Shown in pieces: positions 10,661 to 21,513 of a DNA stretch of 64,000 nucleotides. A model generated the notes under the pieces. That model did not search any database and was not told the DNA's origin. It saw only the letters and a program-made list of their open reading frames with translations. Where the stretch lies: positions 32,435,316 through 32,499,315 of the forward strand of contig NC_068339.1 in assembly GCF_014633365.1 (NCBI RefSeq). The letters are read 5' to 3'. The stretch is from Diospyros lotus (taxonomy: Eukaryota; Streptophyta; Magnoliopsida; Ericales; Ebenaceae). Both the position numbers and the translations under genes were made by a program. Within the stretch, counting starts at the first letter, position 1; every line of letters starts with the position of its first letter.

Positions 10661-12051
10661 AAGAATGGAGGATGATTGAGGAATTCAGTCACCCGACAGT
10701 AAGTGTCAAGCCGAAACCAACCAAAGGGTATTTGGAAAATTTAACCACCCAATCGGATGTGGTAAATCAGATCAGGTCAGCTCTTCAGACAGACGGAAGA
10801 AGAAGTCAATGGATAGACGAAAATAATCAAGTGAGGGCACCTGAATTCAGTTACCGCGATGGTATATTTCAATTCCAAGGAATGACCTATGTGGCACGGT
10901 ACATGGCGCAATGCGATACTTGTCAGCGCGTCAAAATTGAACATTAGCGCCCCAAAGGAATGCTACAACCTTTGGACATTCCTGAGTAGAAATAGGATCA
11001 CATCACCATGGACTTTGTGACCAATCTGCCTAGAAGTCCCAAAGGAAATGATGCTATATGGGTGATAGTAGATCTATTTACAAAGTCAGCGCATTTCTTG
11101 CCTATTAAGATAGGGCAGCTGATCCATGCCTTAGCTTAGCTATACATTGAAGAAATAATTCGATTGCATGGAATTCCTGCAAGCATAGTGTCAGACTGAA
11201 ACCCATGATTTACATCAAGATTTTGGGAAAGTTTCCACAAGCGTATGAGAACGCAGTTGAAACTTAGCACGGCTTATCATCCTCAGACCGATGGACAGTT
11301 GAAGCGAACAATTCAAACGCTTAAGGACATGTTAAGGGCATGCATTTTAGATTTCTCAGGAAGTTGGGAGAAGCAACTACCATTGGTGGAATTCGCCTAC
11401 AACAATAGGCACCATAGTAGTATTGGAATGGCCCCCTACGAGGCGTTGTACGGGCAAAAATGCAAAACTCCATTTTGCTAAGTAGAAACCGAAGAAATAG
11501 GATTGATTGGACCCGAGATAGTGCAGACCACTACCGGAAAGATCAAAATAATTCAAGAGAGAATAAGGACAAGTCAAAGTCGTCAGAAGTCATACGTTGA
11601 CCACCGAAGACGAAATTTTGAATTTCTAATCGGTGATAAGGTATACTTGAAGGTCTCCCCATTCAAAACAGTGATTCGAGGGAAAAAGAAAGGGAAATTA
11701 AGCCCAAGATACATCGGTCCATATAAAATTTTGGAGAAAATTAGACCAGTAGCCTATAGAATAGCCTTGCCAGTAGCATTAGCAAATATCCACAACGTAT
11801 TCCACGTATCCCAACTGCGAAAACACGAGCCAGATCCTACGCAAGTCCTTCGAAACAAGACCATAGAGATACGAAAAGATCTGGCTTACCTCGAAGAGCC
11901 AGTTCGAATATTAGATCAGAGGGATCAGGTCTTAAGAAACAAGGTTATCCCATTGGTAAAAGTGCTATGGAGAAACCATGACAAAGAAGAAGCCACCTAG
12001 GAACGCAAAGAAAAGATGAAAACTTCTTATCTGCATTTGCTTAATTTGTAG
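10661..12051 (+). pseudogene. gypsy integrase with chromodomain-like tail
   Basis: Integrase inserts the DNA copy into the genome. The HHCC finger is incomplete: only CDTCQRVKIEH (about 10915-10944) is left and the two His lie in a missing piece just before MTYVARYM. The core has [10 protein letters not shown] and [12 protein letters not shown] (first Asp), then the second Asp near 11194, but the usual catalytic Glu in the GQSERTIQT-type motif reads Lys (GQLKRTIQT, near 11296). Stops at 10945, 10987, 10993, 11197, 11206 and about 11479 interrupt it. The GPY/F-type region (YIGPYKILEKI, HNVFHVSQLRKH) leads into a chromodomain-like end (PVRILDQRD, IPLVKVLWRN). A TAG at 11998-12000 replaces a Trp typical of this motif; the frame would end at 12049-12051. 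The chromodomain is thought to steer integration to heterochromatin. Confidence 0.88.
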
Positions 12052-12085
12052 AATGAGTGATTTCGAGGATGAAATTCCTTTTTAC

Positions 12086-12095
12086 AAGGGGAGGA
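12086..12095 (+). other. polypurine tract
   Basis: aaggggagga directly precedes the TGTAATACCC start of the 3' LTR. It is the expected plus-strand priming site. Confidence 0.75.
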
Positions 12096-14203
12096 TGTAA
12101 TACCCAATAGTTAATATCAAAGGTATTTTTGGAAATTTTGGGGTCAAAATGGAATTTATCAAAGTTTTGGGCTAATGTGTAAATTCCAAAACTTGAACAA
12201 AAAGTTAAGTGACAAAACCAAGATGAAACTTGGAGGGTAAAAATGTTCAAAGAGTCATGGGATGTCAAAAACAAGAGATTTACAAAGGTGTTGGGTCGAA
12301 ATTACGCGATTAGGGGCATCTAGGCCAAAGTGCAGAATCTGAAAACTAATTGAGGGTGATCAGAATGAGGGTTTTTCTAGACTTTCAAGGGTGTAGTGTC
12401 ACATCCTAAACTTGTGGGGTCTAATGGAATAGGTGGAAAGTCCATGGTTTGAGAGATAAGGGCAAAAACATGAAATATCAAAGATTGATGGGTGAAAGTA
12501 CAATTAATGAAAATCAGGTGTGAAACCTGCAAATCACCGACCAACTTTGCGGCGACTGTCATCGAAACTACCAAGGAGCACCAAGATATGCTCCAGGCTA
12601 GAAATTTCGAGGCAATTTCATTGCCATTTAGCTTGACTTGAGGCTCGAAATGATGAGAATTTGAAGATTGGGGACCAAGAAAGCTTACGAATGGTCGAAA
12701 ATCCAGTTGAAATCAGGTATAAATAAGGTTCGAATGGCCGAGGGTTTCAAAACAAAATGAAGTAGATTGGCCGTGTTTTAGCAAGAATCGAGCTTCAAGG
12801 ATAGAGGTCTTTTGTTCCTTAAGTGCTAGGGAGGATTTCTGAAGATTTTGGGAGGTTTTGGTGTAGGTTTTAAGGGGTTTCAGTGCCTTCGCCGAAAAAT
12901 CGGGCTCGTCGAAGCCACGACTTGCAACTGAGTTTTAAAGGCTTTTCTAATGACTTTTCCAGCCATCTAAGGGGTCCATCAGTGTCGCCTCGAGGAGAGC
13001 TTCAAGAGCGAGTAGTTGTTTTGGCCCTTGGAAGTCATCGGAGTTGGTCATTGTCAAAGAAGACGACTACGCATGGGCTTCACTCGCAGAGGTTGGGGGT
13101 GGCGCGTGATGGACCGTGAGGTACCTTTTACCTTCGAAATTATTTTTATAATTTTCAAAAAAATATTTTAGGAATATTCAAGAAAAATATTTGGTGAAAA
13201 TGCATGATAGATAATTATTTTGGAGTTTTTAAGGAAAGGAATTTATTGAAAAATAGAGAAAAATATGAAAAAATGAAGAAAATGTGGGAGAAATAGAAAT
13301 GTTAATTTCTATAGATACGATGGTAATCATGAGATGATTTGACTGTTAGAATGAAGGATTGCATAATTTTCGAGGTGTGACACTTTTTAAGGCAAAAATT
13401 AGTTTTTTCTGAATTAAGGTGAATGGTTCTATTTCAGTCTTATCGTTGTGTTTTGATGTGTGCAGTGGATTCAGGCGAGCGGTTCTACCCTCCCGAGTTT
13501 AAGATTGCATGTGTTTGACCAATTCCAGCGAGCCGTTATACCCTCCAGAACTTGGGGTGTATCGTATAGGTGTTTTATTTACATATTTGTGGCATCGTAT
13601 GCATATTGATCATGTGGATTATTGCATCCACTGTTTTACTTGTGAAAGAGTTAGTGCATGGTACATGTTTTTTTTTCTCATATCATCAAGGTGTTGATTT
13701 TGTGTCTTTGTTATCGGGATGGGGTCCTCTTGAGAATGGGGCAAGGTTAATCCTAGTGATCAGGTGACGTGGATGGGTATCCAGGGATTAAGTATGTCGC
13801 AGTAAGGTCAACCCCAAAGGTGTGTGGAATGGATTTAGTGTGATACCTGTTGTATCGTTTTGAGGTGATAATATTTATTTTGATATATGTATAAACGAGC
13901 GCATGATAGTGTCATTATTTTTTTTAACGTTGTGATTCGTATTTTGTTGTGGAATACTATGTATGAATCCCGCGGTAGGGCACGGTATCTTGATGTTATT
14001 ATATCCGCTATGTAATATGATGACTCATTTAGTTTAAGACTATGAATCTTGTTAGCTAAGCGGGCAAGACTGGGGTTTCCGGGAGTTCATCTGCATGTGA
14101 AGATTGTTCTTGATGCACCGCGCGTGATAATCATGAAAAAAAAAAAAAAAGATCCCTAAGAATTCCCTTATAGTAACGCGTTCGGGTAAAGCGGAGTGTT
14201 ACA
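12096..14203 (+). repeat. 3' LTR of the gypsy element
   Basis: It begins TGTAATACCCAATAG and ends GGAGTGTTACA. It parallels 1408-3813 base for base apart from substitutions and two deletions, the second with the ttt microhomology at ggatttagtg (near 13833). A TATAAATAA box lies at 12718-12726. Unusually, a primer site follows it at once. Confidence 0.87.
12718..12726 (+). promoter_or_regulatory. LTR TATA box (3' LTR)
   Basis: TATAAATAA, the counterpart of TATAAATAG at 2115 in the 5' LTR. Confidence 0.4.
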
Positions 14204-14584
14204 ATTGGTATGAGAGCCCTAGGTTAGTTAAGTTCTTAAACTTAGCTTGGTTAGAATTGTTGGATGAAAACTTAGGGTAGGATTATGGATCCTAAGAAAA
14301 CACTTGAAACTTAGAAGAAATGATAAGGAAGCTCTAGGACACTCGAAATTACTTTAGCACCTCCTGTGCAGCGAGGAGGAAAAAATAAGACGCACTGTCT
14401 ACACACTCGAAGAAGAAGCAGGACGATAGTGACAATCTATCGAACGTTCAATACTAAGATCTCGTCGAGAGCTTGAGGACGAAGATGAGAACGTGTCAAT
14501 CTACGTTTGGGCAAAATTCAAGGAAATGTTTAACGACAAATACTTCCCTTATAGTAACACGCTCAAGTAAGGCGAGGTGTTACA
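14204..14584 (+). mobile_element. internally deleted second gypsy unit fused to the 3' LTR
   Basis: After the 3' LTR come a primer site (14206-14218) and leader (to about 14343) matching 3816 onward, then a 200-bp gag piece (about 14344-14545) matching 8000-8205, then the last ~39 bp of an LTR ending GGTGTTACA at 14584. The gag-to-LTR junction lies in ttccct, shared by gag (acttccctaag) and the LTR end (aattcccttat), which suggests deletion at microhomology. The layout LTR-internal-LTR-internal remnant-LTR end is what unequal recombination between two related copies, then deletion, would leave. Confidence 0.82.
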
Positions 14585-15101
14585 GTTATCAATGATATGT
14601 ATTTTATGTGCATTTATTCCTAGCGGTCATGATATGCCCTTGCTACTTGGAGGTCCTTAAGGAACTTACACCATTATGCTAAACATTTTTCAAGTTTTGG
14701 CCCCGTAAAATTGTTCAACTGGTTACACAATTTTAGGTATTATCATCTTTTTAGACACACTACAAATGGATGCATTGACACCTAGAGTCAAATATTGAGT
14801 TTTATATTTCTTTATCTTATATTGTTAAATACAATTTGTGTTCCAATTAAAATAATTGAATTTATGTGTAGTTTTGTTGTTGATATTACTTTTATGTATA
14901 TGATATCAATTGTATTTGGTAATATGATGAGTAAATTAATGTAACATCCTATCTAGCATTAAGATCAACGCTGGTCACTATCTTAATTTCTGGTCATGAC
15001 ACCCCAATTTTTAGTACAATGGGGACAACCCTAATTTCTAGTACATACCTCATTTTCTAGTATCGCAGGGATAAACCCTAATTTTTAACACCACACCTAA
15101 G
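14585..15101. other. intergenic, no gene seen
   Basis: AT-rich DNA without a coding frame I can support. The flanking repeat string ttttcaagttttggccccg lies at 14687-14705. From about 14970 the degenerate minisatellite begins. Confidence 0.4.
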
Positions 15102-16430
15102 GTTGTTAAAATCGGGATTTTAAGTGGGATCGTAATAGTGTCCATAAAATCGGATCGTAAAATCGAATCGTAAAATCGTAAGATTTTAGAGATAATTAAA
15201 AATACCCTTCAATTTTTGTAAATATATGTTTATAATAACATAATTTTGCAGAAAATAAATTAATATCTTTTAATAACCTGATTATTCCTTATTATAGTTC
15301 AAAAGATTATACTTCCAAAATATAGTTAAAAAACTAGCAGGTTGGTATAGGCAATTTAGAGGCAAAATATAGGTAATTTAGGGGTAAAATATAGCTTAAA
15401 ATTCTTTTAGAGGATTCTTTCAACGTCTTCCATTAGATTTATGTTGCATTTTTTTCTTGATTTAACATTGATTAAATCAAGTAAAATCCCAATTTGGGGT
15501 TTGGTGGTCCATTAATTAATTACTTATTTGTCTTGATTTACTTATGCAATCAATGTTAAATCAAGTAAAAATTTTAATTTAAATCAAGTAAATTGAAACT
15601 TATGCAATTAATGTTAGATGCTATGTGACATTGGAACTTATACAATCAATGTTAAATCAAGTTCCAATTTAGAGGCAAAATATAACAATTCATTGCATAA
15701 GTTCCAATGTCAGATGCTATGTGACATTGAGACGTTGGAAACATCCTCTAAATTGCAACTTAAATCAATGAAGGTCTTTGAATCATAAAATCATTTGGGA
15801 ATCTGTAAAGCATAAAATCGTAAAATCGTATATGTAAAATCGAGATTTTATAGGATTTTATCATAAATTGAATTTTACATAGGATTTGAATCGTTTAGGG
15901 GTCTTCAAATCGTAAAATCGTAAAATCGTACGCATAAAATCGGGATTTTAACAACTATGACCACACCATTTTTTTTTTAAGCCCCGAGCCTAATATTTTA
16001 CAATTGTAAAAAAAAAAAAAAACTTATTTCTGGAACCGCATACACTACTTTTTAATATGACAAACACATTCCATGACTTCTAACAGCACCCCCTTACTTT
16101 TCAAATCGTATCATCAATTTTCTACCACCACAAGAAATTGCAATTTCTAATACAGCAAACCCCATTTTAAGTACACACCATAAACCCAATTTCTAGCACG
16201 ATGCCCTTAATTTTTTATAGAAATGAAACACTAATTTTTTTTTAATAAAAAAATCCAATTTCTAATACCTCAGACGCCCCCCACTTTTAGTACCACAACG
16301 ACAGACCCCAACTCCTAGAGTATTGTACCATTACTTTTGAGTATCACAACACCAATATTTTAAAATCATGAAATTTTCAATTAATAATAACCCTAATCAC
16401 CCTACTTTTTGGTACCACGGGAACATCCGT
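14970..16430. repeat. degenerate ~25-40-bp minisatellite, split by a TIR element
   Basis: Variants of ccctaatttctagtaccaca recur again and again: for example ccccaatttttagtacaatg, ccctaatttctagtacatac and cattttctagtatcgcaggg before 15102, and aatttctaatacctcagacg, acttttagtaccacaacgac and actttttggtaccacgggaa after 15955. Units are strongly diverged and uneven in length. The 854-bp TIR element interrupts the array. Confidence 0.5.
15102..15955 (+). mobile_element. 854-bp non-coding TIR element, copy 1
   Basis: The ends are inverted repeats: gttgttaaaatcgggatttt at the left and its reverse complement at the right (15935-15955). Near both ends runs of taaaatcgta recur. The core has gtgacattggaacttat and cttgatttaacattgattg repeats in both directions. 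No coding is seen. A close relative in the opposite orientation lies at 22272-23116. I cannot fix the target duplication, so the superfamily is open; size and lack of coding suggest a MITE-like element. Confidence 0.65.
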
Positions 16431-16439
16431 CAATATTTT

Positions 16440-18079
16440 AGAACCCAAAAAAAGTATTTGTGAATTAATAAAATATTTTCAATGCATGCAAATTATAATA
16501 GTTTGTTAAAGTTAAAATTTGTTATAATTTTTTAATATTATTAGTATTTTACAATATAATTATAATATTATGAATTATAATAATATTGTTATAATATATT
16601 ATTACATTAACATATTATCATGTTATAAACTATAACGATGTTGTAGATTTTCCGGGTTAATAGTGTGCTATAGGTAAAATCAAAATGTAATTATTGTAAA
16701 CTTGTCCGGGTCTTAGTGTATTTTTTTAAAAAAGAACACCCCAAAAATAAAAAAATTAACAGCAACTGTTGAAAAGAAAAGTGGCTGCTTGCCATTACAC
16801 GATTGGTAGGATAGAATTTTCCCCATGGATGGATTAAGAAGAGGCCGAATGCAGGGAACAAAATTAATTAAAAAAATAATGTAAAAATGTGTGCTGATCA
16901 AAGTCTGAAAAGGTTGAGTCCCGACGTGGGCGCATCAACCTTCCCAGATACAGCAAAAGCACATATCCAGAGATCGAGTGCTTCCAATCTATTCGTTAAT
17001 TTGTGCAAAATATGGCCGCTTTGCCCATCATTTCTGTTTCGCATGCGGATGGAAGTGTTCTTGCACGTAAAATGGTTAAGACAGCACAAATATGAAATTA
17101 TACCTACTGATCTAACTAATTAATTAATACTTATACTTGCCATTAATAAACACAGATCCATGTATATATATATATATATATATATTACTCAGAAAACAAA
17201 AGCAATATATTGACGAGAAAAAATAGAATAAAGTACAAATAACCCATCAATAATCATTCTGTATAAATTAAGAGCATATATGCAACAAACCTCTATATAT
17301 TTTCATGCATGAAGCAAACCTAAGACAAACCCAGTAACTATCAACAGCTGAGTTCTCATCATATATAGCCGTAACTCATGAAAGCTGAATCCCATGAAGT
17401 GATGTTTTCTCAAAATAAAAATAAAGTGTAGAGATTCATATGAGCAGTAGTAGTACTGCGTGGCTTAAGAGTAATACAGAATCGCTAAAGCCAGCAATCA
17501 ATGGAGAAGGCTTGAACAATATATGCAAGGAATGAGAGGGAAGGTCAGGGGGATAGAGAGGGATTCCTTTCTTTGGGCATACTTTTATAAGCCCTTCTAC
17601 GCAAACTAGTTGGTTCCTCGATCGGCGGTGCTAGCTAGGGTTTTGGGGCAACGGGCAGAGTCGGTGGGGGCAGCCCGGCATTTAAACTAATTTGCAACTT
17701 GCCTGCTCGAGCTTATCCCTTCCCTCATTCATATATGTTTATTACTATATATAGCTGTGATCCATCATGGATGATGAATGCTCACTGCCGATCACCATAT
17801 AAATAAATATATTTATTAATGCGAATGCATCACATCATGCACCGCGCAGGATGAAAATTTCGTCAGGTAATACATATATCATCCGTCAGAAAATCAGCCC
17901 ACAAAGTGCCGAAAGCTCTGAGATATATAATTTCAAGCCCAACCTATGGCAGCATACAAACTTACAAATAGCAGGGCCCAAACAAAAGACAAAAGAATCG
18001 GCCCAAAAGCTAACGTCAAACCAGATCAAATAAACTAAAACAACCAAGCTAGCCCTAAATAACAAAAAAAAAAAAGCTG
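16440..18079. other. AT-rich intergenic stretch, no gene seen
   Basis: No coding region can be supported. It holds a (ta)n run at about 17164-17185, a more GC-rich patch at about 17560-17720, and an A-run near 18061-18075 next to the copia LTR fragment. Confidence 0.4.
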
Positions 18080-18800
18080 TGTTGGTCCCTAGTAGAATGA
18101 AGACTCAAAGAAGAGGTTAATTGAGTGATTAAAATTTTTATTAATTTTTTTAAAAAAATCTCGTGAAGAATGACTTTTTAAAAAATATATTTGTATAAGT
18201 ATGTATAGATGAGATTGTTTGATATTTGATGAGATTATGCCACAAGATATAACAAATAATGTAAAGAGGAAACAAGATAAACTTATAGTGGTTCGATGGT
18301 TTACACAACACTTACTCCACTCTCCCAAGATCTAACTATCTTTGGGATTCTACTATATCCAAATACTAAGATTTTCACCCTATCTCACCTTAGAAACTAG
18401 ATACACATTTAGATTTTTGAAGATTCAAGACACCCAACCAATCCACACAAATGAGATTAGTGAATACAGATTTTGTCTACACTTCGACACAAATAAATTA
18501 ACAATTAAAGCACAATAATACAAGGCAATCAAATAAAATGTACAATGGAGCTCAGTTCAATGGAGAGACTTGACTTTGAGAAGCCTTCTTCTCCACTTGC
18601 CTCGTGGCTCTTGATGGGTTAGCAAAGGAGCTTTGAGCCTTGGATTGCTTGGAATACTTTGAGAGTGTGTTTGAGAGCTTGAGTTCTTTTGATATTCAAG
18701 AGAGCAAAAATCTTCTTTTCATTATGTGTTTCTCATATATATAGGCAGCCATGAAAGACCTGAATAATATTCACAAATCTAATCGTTAGAGTAGGACAGT
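18080..18800 (-). mobile_element. Ty1/copia LTR fragment
   Basis: On the minus strand this reads a TATA-like tract (near 18732-18742), then a U5-like part with gggagagtggagtaag and tcgaaccactataag (near 18290-18330), ending in ...GGGACCAACA at 18080. The copia leader at 46520-46570 in this window has a closely similar gtcgaaccactataaa string, which supports copia. No primer site follows, so it looks solo or truncated, and its upstream end seems cut by the gypsy LTR that starts at 18801. Confidence 0.45.
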
Positions 18801-19724
18801 TGTAAGACCCCGTTTCGACATAAGGTTGCCACGTAATTTCAGTGAGATTAAAATACCGAAAAGTAGGTTTGATAGTAAAATAAGTCACCAAATCGACTGT
18901 AGGGAATGCCCCAGAGTGTAAATGCCTAAGAAAAATGATATGGTCTCGATGAGTGTTCCGAAATAGGATTTATGATATTAAAAGAAATCAGAACTGAAAC
19001 GATTTTTTGTACAACTAAAATGCAGCTATGATTTAGGCTAAAAAATTGAATTATTGTATGGGACTTTCGGGAAGTCAACGGAACCCTAGGGGGGCTCCGA
19101 TTTTTCTTAATGATCAACCCTGAGGTAGTTTTAGGATGAATCAAGGGCCCGGTGAGGACACTGGGGCAAAATTAGTCTTTATCGAGTAATTGTCGATTTT
19201 TAATTTTGGAGAAATGGATGTTTTGAGTGGTTTAATGCAAATTAATGGGTTGTTAACGGGTGTTTTTGCAATTTAAGAATTTTTCAAATGTAATAGAGGT
19301 TGAATTATGGGGATTAAATGTGCAATATAAATATAATATATATAATATTCATATGTGTGTGCTCGTGTGATGGCAAAGAGGAACAAAAAGGCATGCGTAA
19401 TGGAGGCGTGGGAGGCAGCATGCATCACGATTGTCGTGCGTGTGGGTGTGCTGGAGGAAGCTTCATGGCCAATCGAGTAGTGGCCAAGGCTATGGTGGCT
19501 TGCTTATATATATATGGATGAGGGAGTTGAAAGAGTTGTAGAAAAAATGGAAGCAAGCTTTGGCCAAGAGCTTGGCCAAGCATGGCCGATAGTAGAGAGA
19601 GGGAGAAAGAGTCCGAGTGTGAGAGATCGGATGAGAAATAAAGAGAGATAGAGAAGAGGCTGGACGAAGGAAGCGAGCTCACAACGACTGGGCGCAGCAG
19701 CAAGCGATGTAGGGGAGGCCGATT
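18801..19724 (+). mobile_element. left part of a gypsy LTR split by CACTA and a solo LTR
   Basis: TGTAAGACCCCG at 18801 starts an LTR. The part at 18910-19190 (gggactttcgggaagtcaac, gaggacactggggcaaaatt) aligns well with the LTR at 55876-57862 and less well with 59292-61929. At 19725 a CACTA element interrupts it. The remainder probably continues at 42035-42167 and 44838-45430 (see there). No 3' end or primer site of this LTR is found, so it is truncated. Confidence 0.65.
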
Positions 19725-19744
19725 CACTACAACAAAAGCAGGCA

Positions 19745-19915
19745 TTAACGATCCAAAATTAATGACGACATTAGTTTTGGTCGTTAATGTAATACTATTA
19801 ACGACTAAATATAAATCCCATCGTTATAAGATAACTTTTAACGACAGGAAAAATAAGTCATCGTTAATCAATCATTTTCTCGTCGTTATTGACTAAAATT
19901 TTTAATTCCAACTAT
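19745..19915. repeat. subterminal repeats, left arm of outer CACTA
   Basis: Repeated taacga(c) / tcgttaa motifs in both orientations, for example at 19747, 19778, 19799, 19838 and 19861. They match the motifs at the right arm (41635-42025) and are likely transposase-binding sites. 19915-20297 is plain AT-rich DNA. Confidence 0.65.
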
Positions 19916-20302
19916 GAAATAATAAAAAAAATTATTAAAATTTAAGTACTACTTATAATAATTAATTTATTATAATTATTATAATAATACAATATATCAA
20001 ACTAATTAATTTATTATAATTATTAGATTTATAATATAATTATATTTTTAAATAAATATTAATTTGATACAATAATTTAAATTATTTTATTACCATATTT
20101 TAGATTAATAATTCAAATTATTATTTTATTAGTTATCATAATTATAAATTATTTTATTTTTATCAATTAAATAATTAATAATTATTTTCATAAATTATTT
20201 TATTTTTATCAATTAAATAATTAATTGATTATTTATATAAATTATTTGATTTTTATTTAACAAATAAATATTTTAAAAATAAAAAAAAAAAAAAAAAACA
20301 AT

Positions 20303-20494
20303 GTGGGCGGGAGTACTCCCGATGTGTATATCTCTCCCTTTCTTTTTCTCTCCCTCTCCCTTTCCCCTTCTTCCCCGAATCATCAAATCCCTAACTCCCC
20401 TCACTCCCTCTCTCTCTCTGTGAAGTACTCCTGCTATCGATCGATTCGTCGCACCTCTTGTCGTAGCCGTTGCCGCTGCCGCTGCCGCTGCCGC
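20303..20494 (+). other. candidate first (untranslated) exon of the CACTA gene, left piece
   Basis: After 400 bp of AT-rich DNA a CT-rich stretch typical of plant 5' leaders appears (tctctccc repeats 20330-20430), followed by GCC-rich repeats (tgccgc, 20468-20494). The inner CACTA inserts here. The sequence resumes at 31364 as GCC-rich DNA and meets a possible splice donor aagaag/gtatat at 31416/31417. Its place just inside the left arm suits the first exon of the transposase unit. This is inference. Confidence 0.3.
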
Positions 20495-20514
20495 CGCTAC
20501 AAAAAATTGAGAGA

Positions 20515-21120
20515 TTTACCCACACACGTAAATGTGGGTAAAAATCACCTTATGTGTCAATTATAATTTTTCTTCACACATAATGCAAATGTCAAGATGT
20601 GTGGGTAAAGGGGGGTTAGAAAATGACTTTTACCCACACATATATTCATGTGTGGGTAAATCTTAATATATTACCCACACATATATGTGTAGGTAAATAT
20701 TTTTGTATGTGTAGGTATTTTTATATCCAGAAGTTATAATTGTGACATGGCTGGTGACGTGGCTGATGACTTGGTTGATGACATGGCTATTGACGTGGCT
20801 GATGACGTGGCTAATGATGTGGTTTTAATTGGATGATGATGTGGCATGACACATGTATTTGTTTATGTGTAAGTAAAGTTAAGATTATGTGTGGGTAATA
20901 ATATTAAAAATAATTTTTTTATGTGTAGGTAAAAACTTTGTGTAGGTAAAAAAAATATTATGTGCGGGTAATAATTTAAAAAAATTTAAATATGTGTGGC
21001 TAAAAAAAATATAATGTGGGTAACAAACATATTATGTGTGGGCAAAAATATAAAAAATAATTTATATATGAAAGGATAATTTTCATGTGGCTAAAAACCA
21101 TATTATGTGTGGACAAAGCT
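20515..21120. repeat. subterminal acccacacat repeats, left arm of inner CACTA
   Basis: Motifs such as ttacccacacat and atgtgtgggtaa recur about every 25-45 bp in both directions. They grade into weaker copies (gtgtaggtaaa, gtgtggctaaa) toward 21120. Confidence 0.75.
20744..20827 (+). repeat. 12-bp tandem repeat, about 7 units
   Basis: Units are variants of gacgtggctgat: gacatggctggt, gacgtggctgat, gacttggttgat, gacatggctatt, gacgtggctgat, gacgtggctaat, gatgtggtttta. Confidence 0.75.
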
Positions 21121-21303
21121 AAAATATTATACTTAAAATTTCAATTGTTGCACATAAAAAATCACAAAATAAAAAGTCATCTATTACAATTTAGTTCAAA
21201 CATATACGCACATAAAAAGTCATAAAGTCACAAAATAAGTATAAAATCATAAAGTCATCTAAAATGTTCAAACATTCTTGAAAAAAAAGCATAAAATAAA
21301 TTA

Positions 21304-21513
21304 TTAAATCTCGTCGTCAAACTCCTCTTCAGTAGAATGGAGGGAAGGGCTAGAGCTGGATGGGTCGAGGCGGGATGGATTGAGGCAAAATCATCATGAA
21401 CTATGATCCAATGATACATGCGCAGTAGACGGAGAAGGCATAATATTCTTTTCAATCAATACTTGCCGCAACATGTTCACGTCTCCTAGAGCTCTTGAAA
21501 AAGAGACTTGTAC
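21304..21513 (-). pseudogene. candidate last exon of a TNP1-like CACTA gene
   Basis: On the minus strand an acceptor-like ...tgaacag is followed at 21513 by an open frame with a hydrophobic/heptad start (QVQVSFSRALGDVNMLRQ) and, after two adjacent stops (tgatga) in the middle, a Ser/Pro-rich tract and an acidic end (STEEEFDDEI) before TAA at 21304-21306. Short last exons with coiled-coil and acidic ends are usual in TNP1-like genes, and the position just inside the left arm fits a leftward gene. I have no direct homology proof, so this is a reasoned guess. Confidence 0.35.

Larger units (their letters stand above)
1408..14584 (+). mobile_element. Ty3/gypsy chromovirus (Tekay/Del type), decayed, with an extra fused unit
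   Basis: Two long LTRs (1408-3813 and 12096-14203) both start TGTAATACCC and end TGTTACA. Between them lie a tRNA-Met primer site, gag, protease, reverse transcriptase, RNase H, integrase, a chromodomain-like tail and a polypurine tract, the order of Ty3/gypsy. Long LTRs plus a C-terminal chromodomain point to Tekay/Del. After the 3' LTR a shortened second internal region and the last ~39 bp of another LTR follow, to 14584. Flanking 5-mers are tttat (1403-1407) and gttat (14585-14589), four of five identical, so the compound unit may be bounded by one target duplication. All genes are broken. The LTRs differ at about ten positions in the first ~145 bases, so the insertion is not recent. Confidence 0.9.

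Noticed and set aside
17500..17720. Possible microRNA precursor or small gene
   Set aside because: No match to a miRNA I know and no long foldback visible.
20303..20566. Ser/Pro then Cys/Arg repeat protein
   Set aside because: A product of CT-rich and tgccgc repeats; it runs across the CACTA border at 20495. Kept only as a possible untranslated exon.
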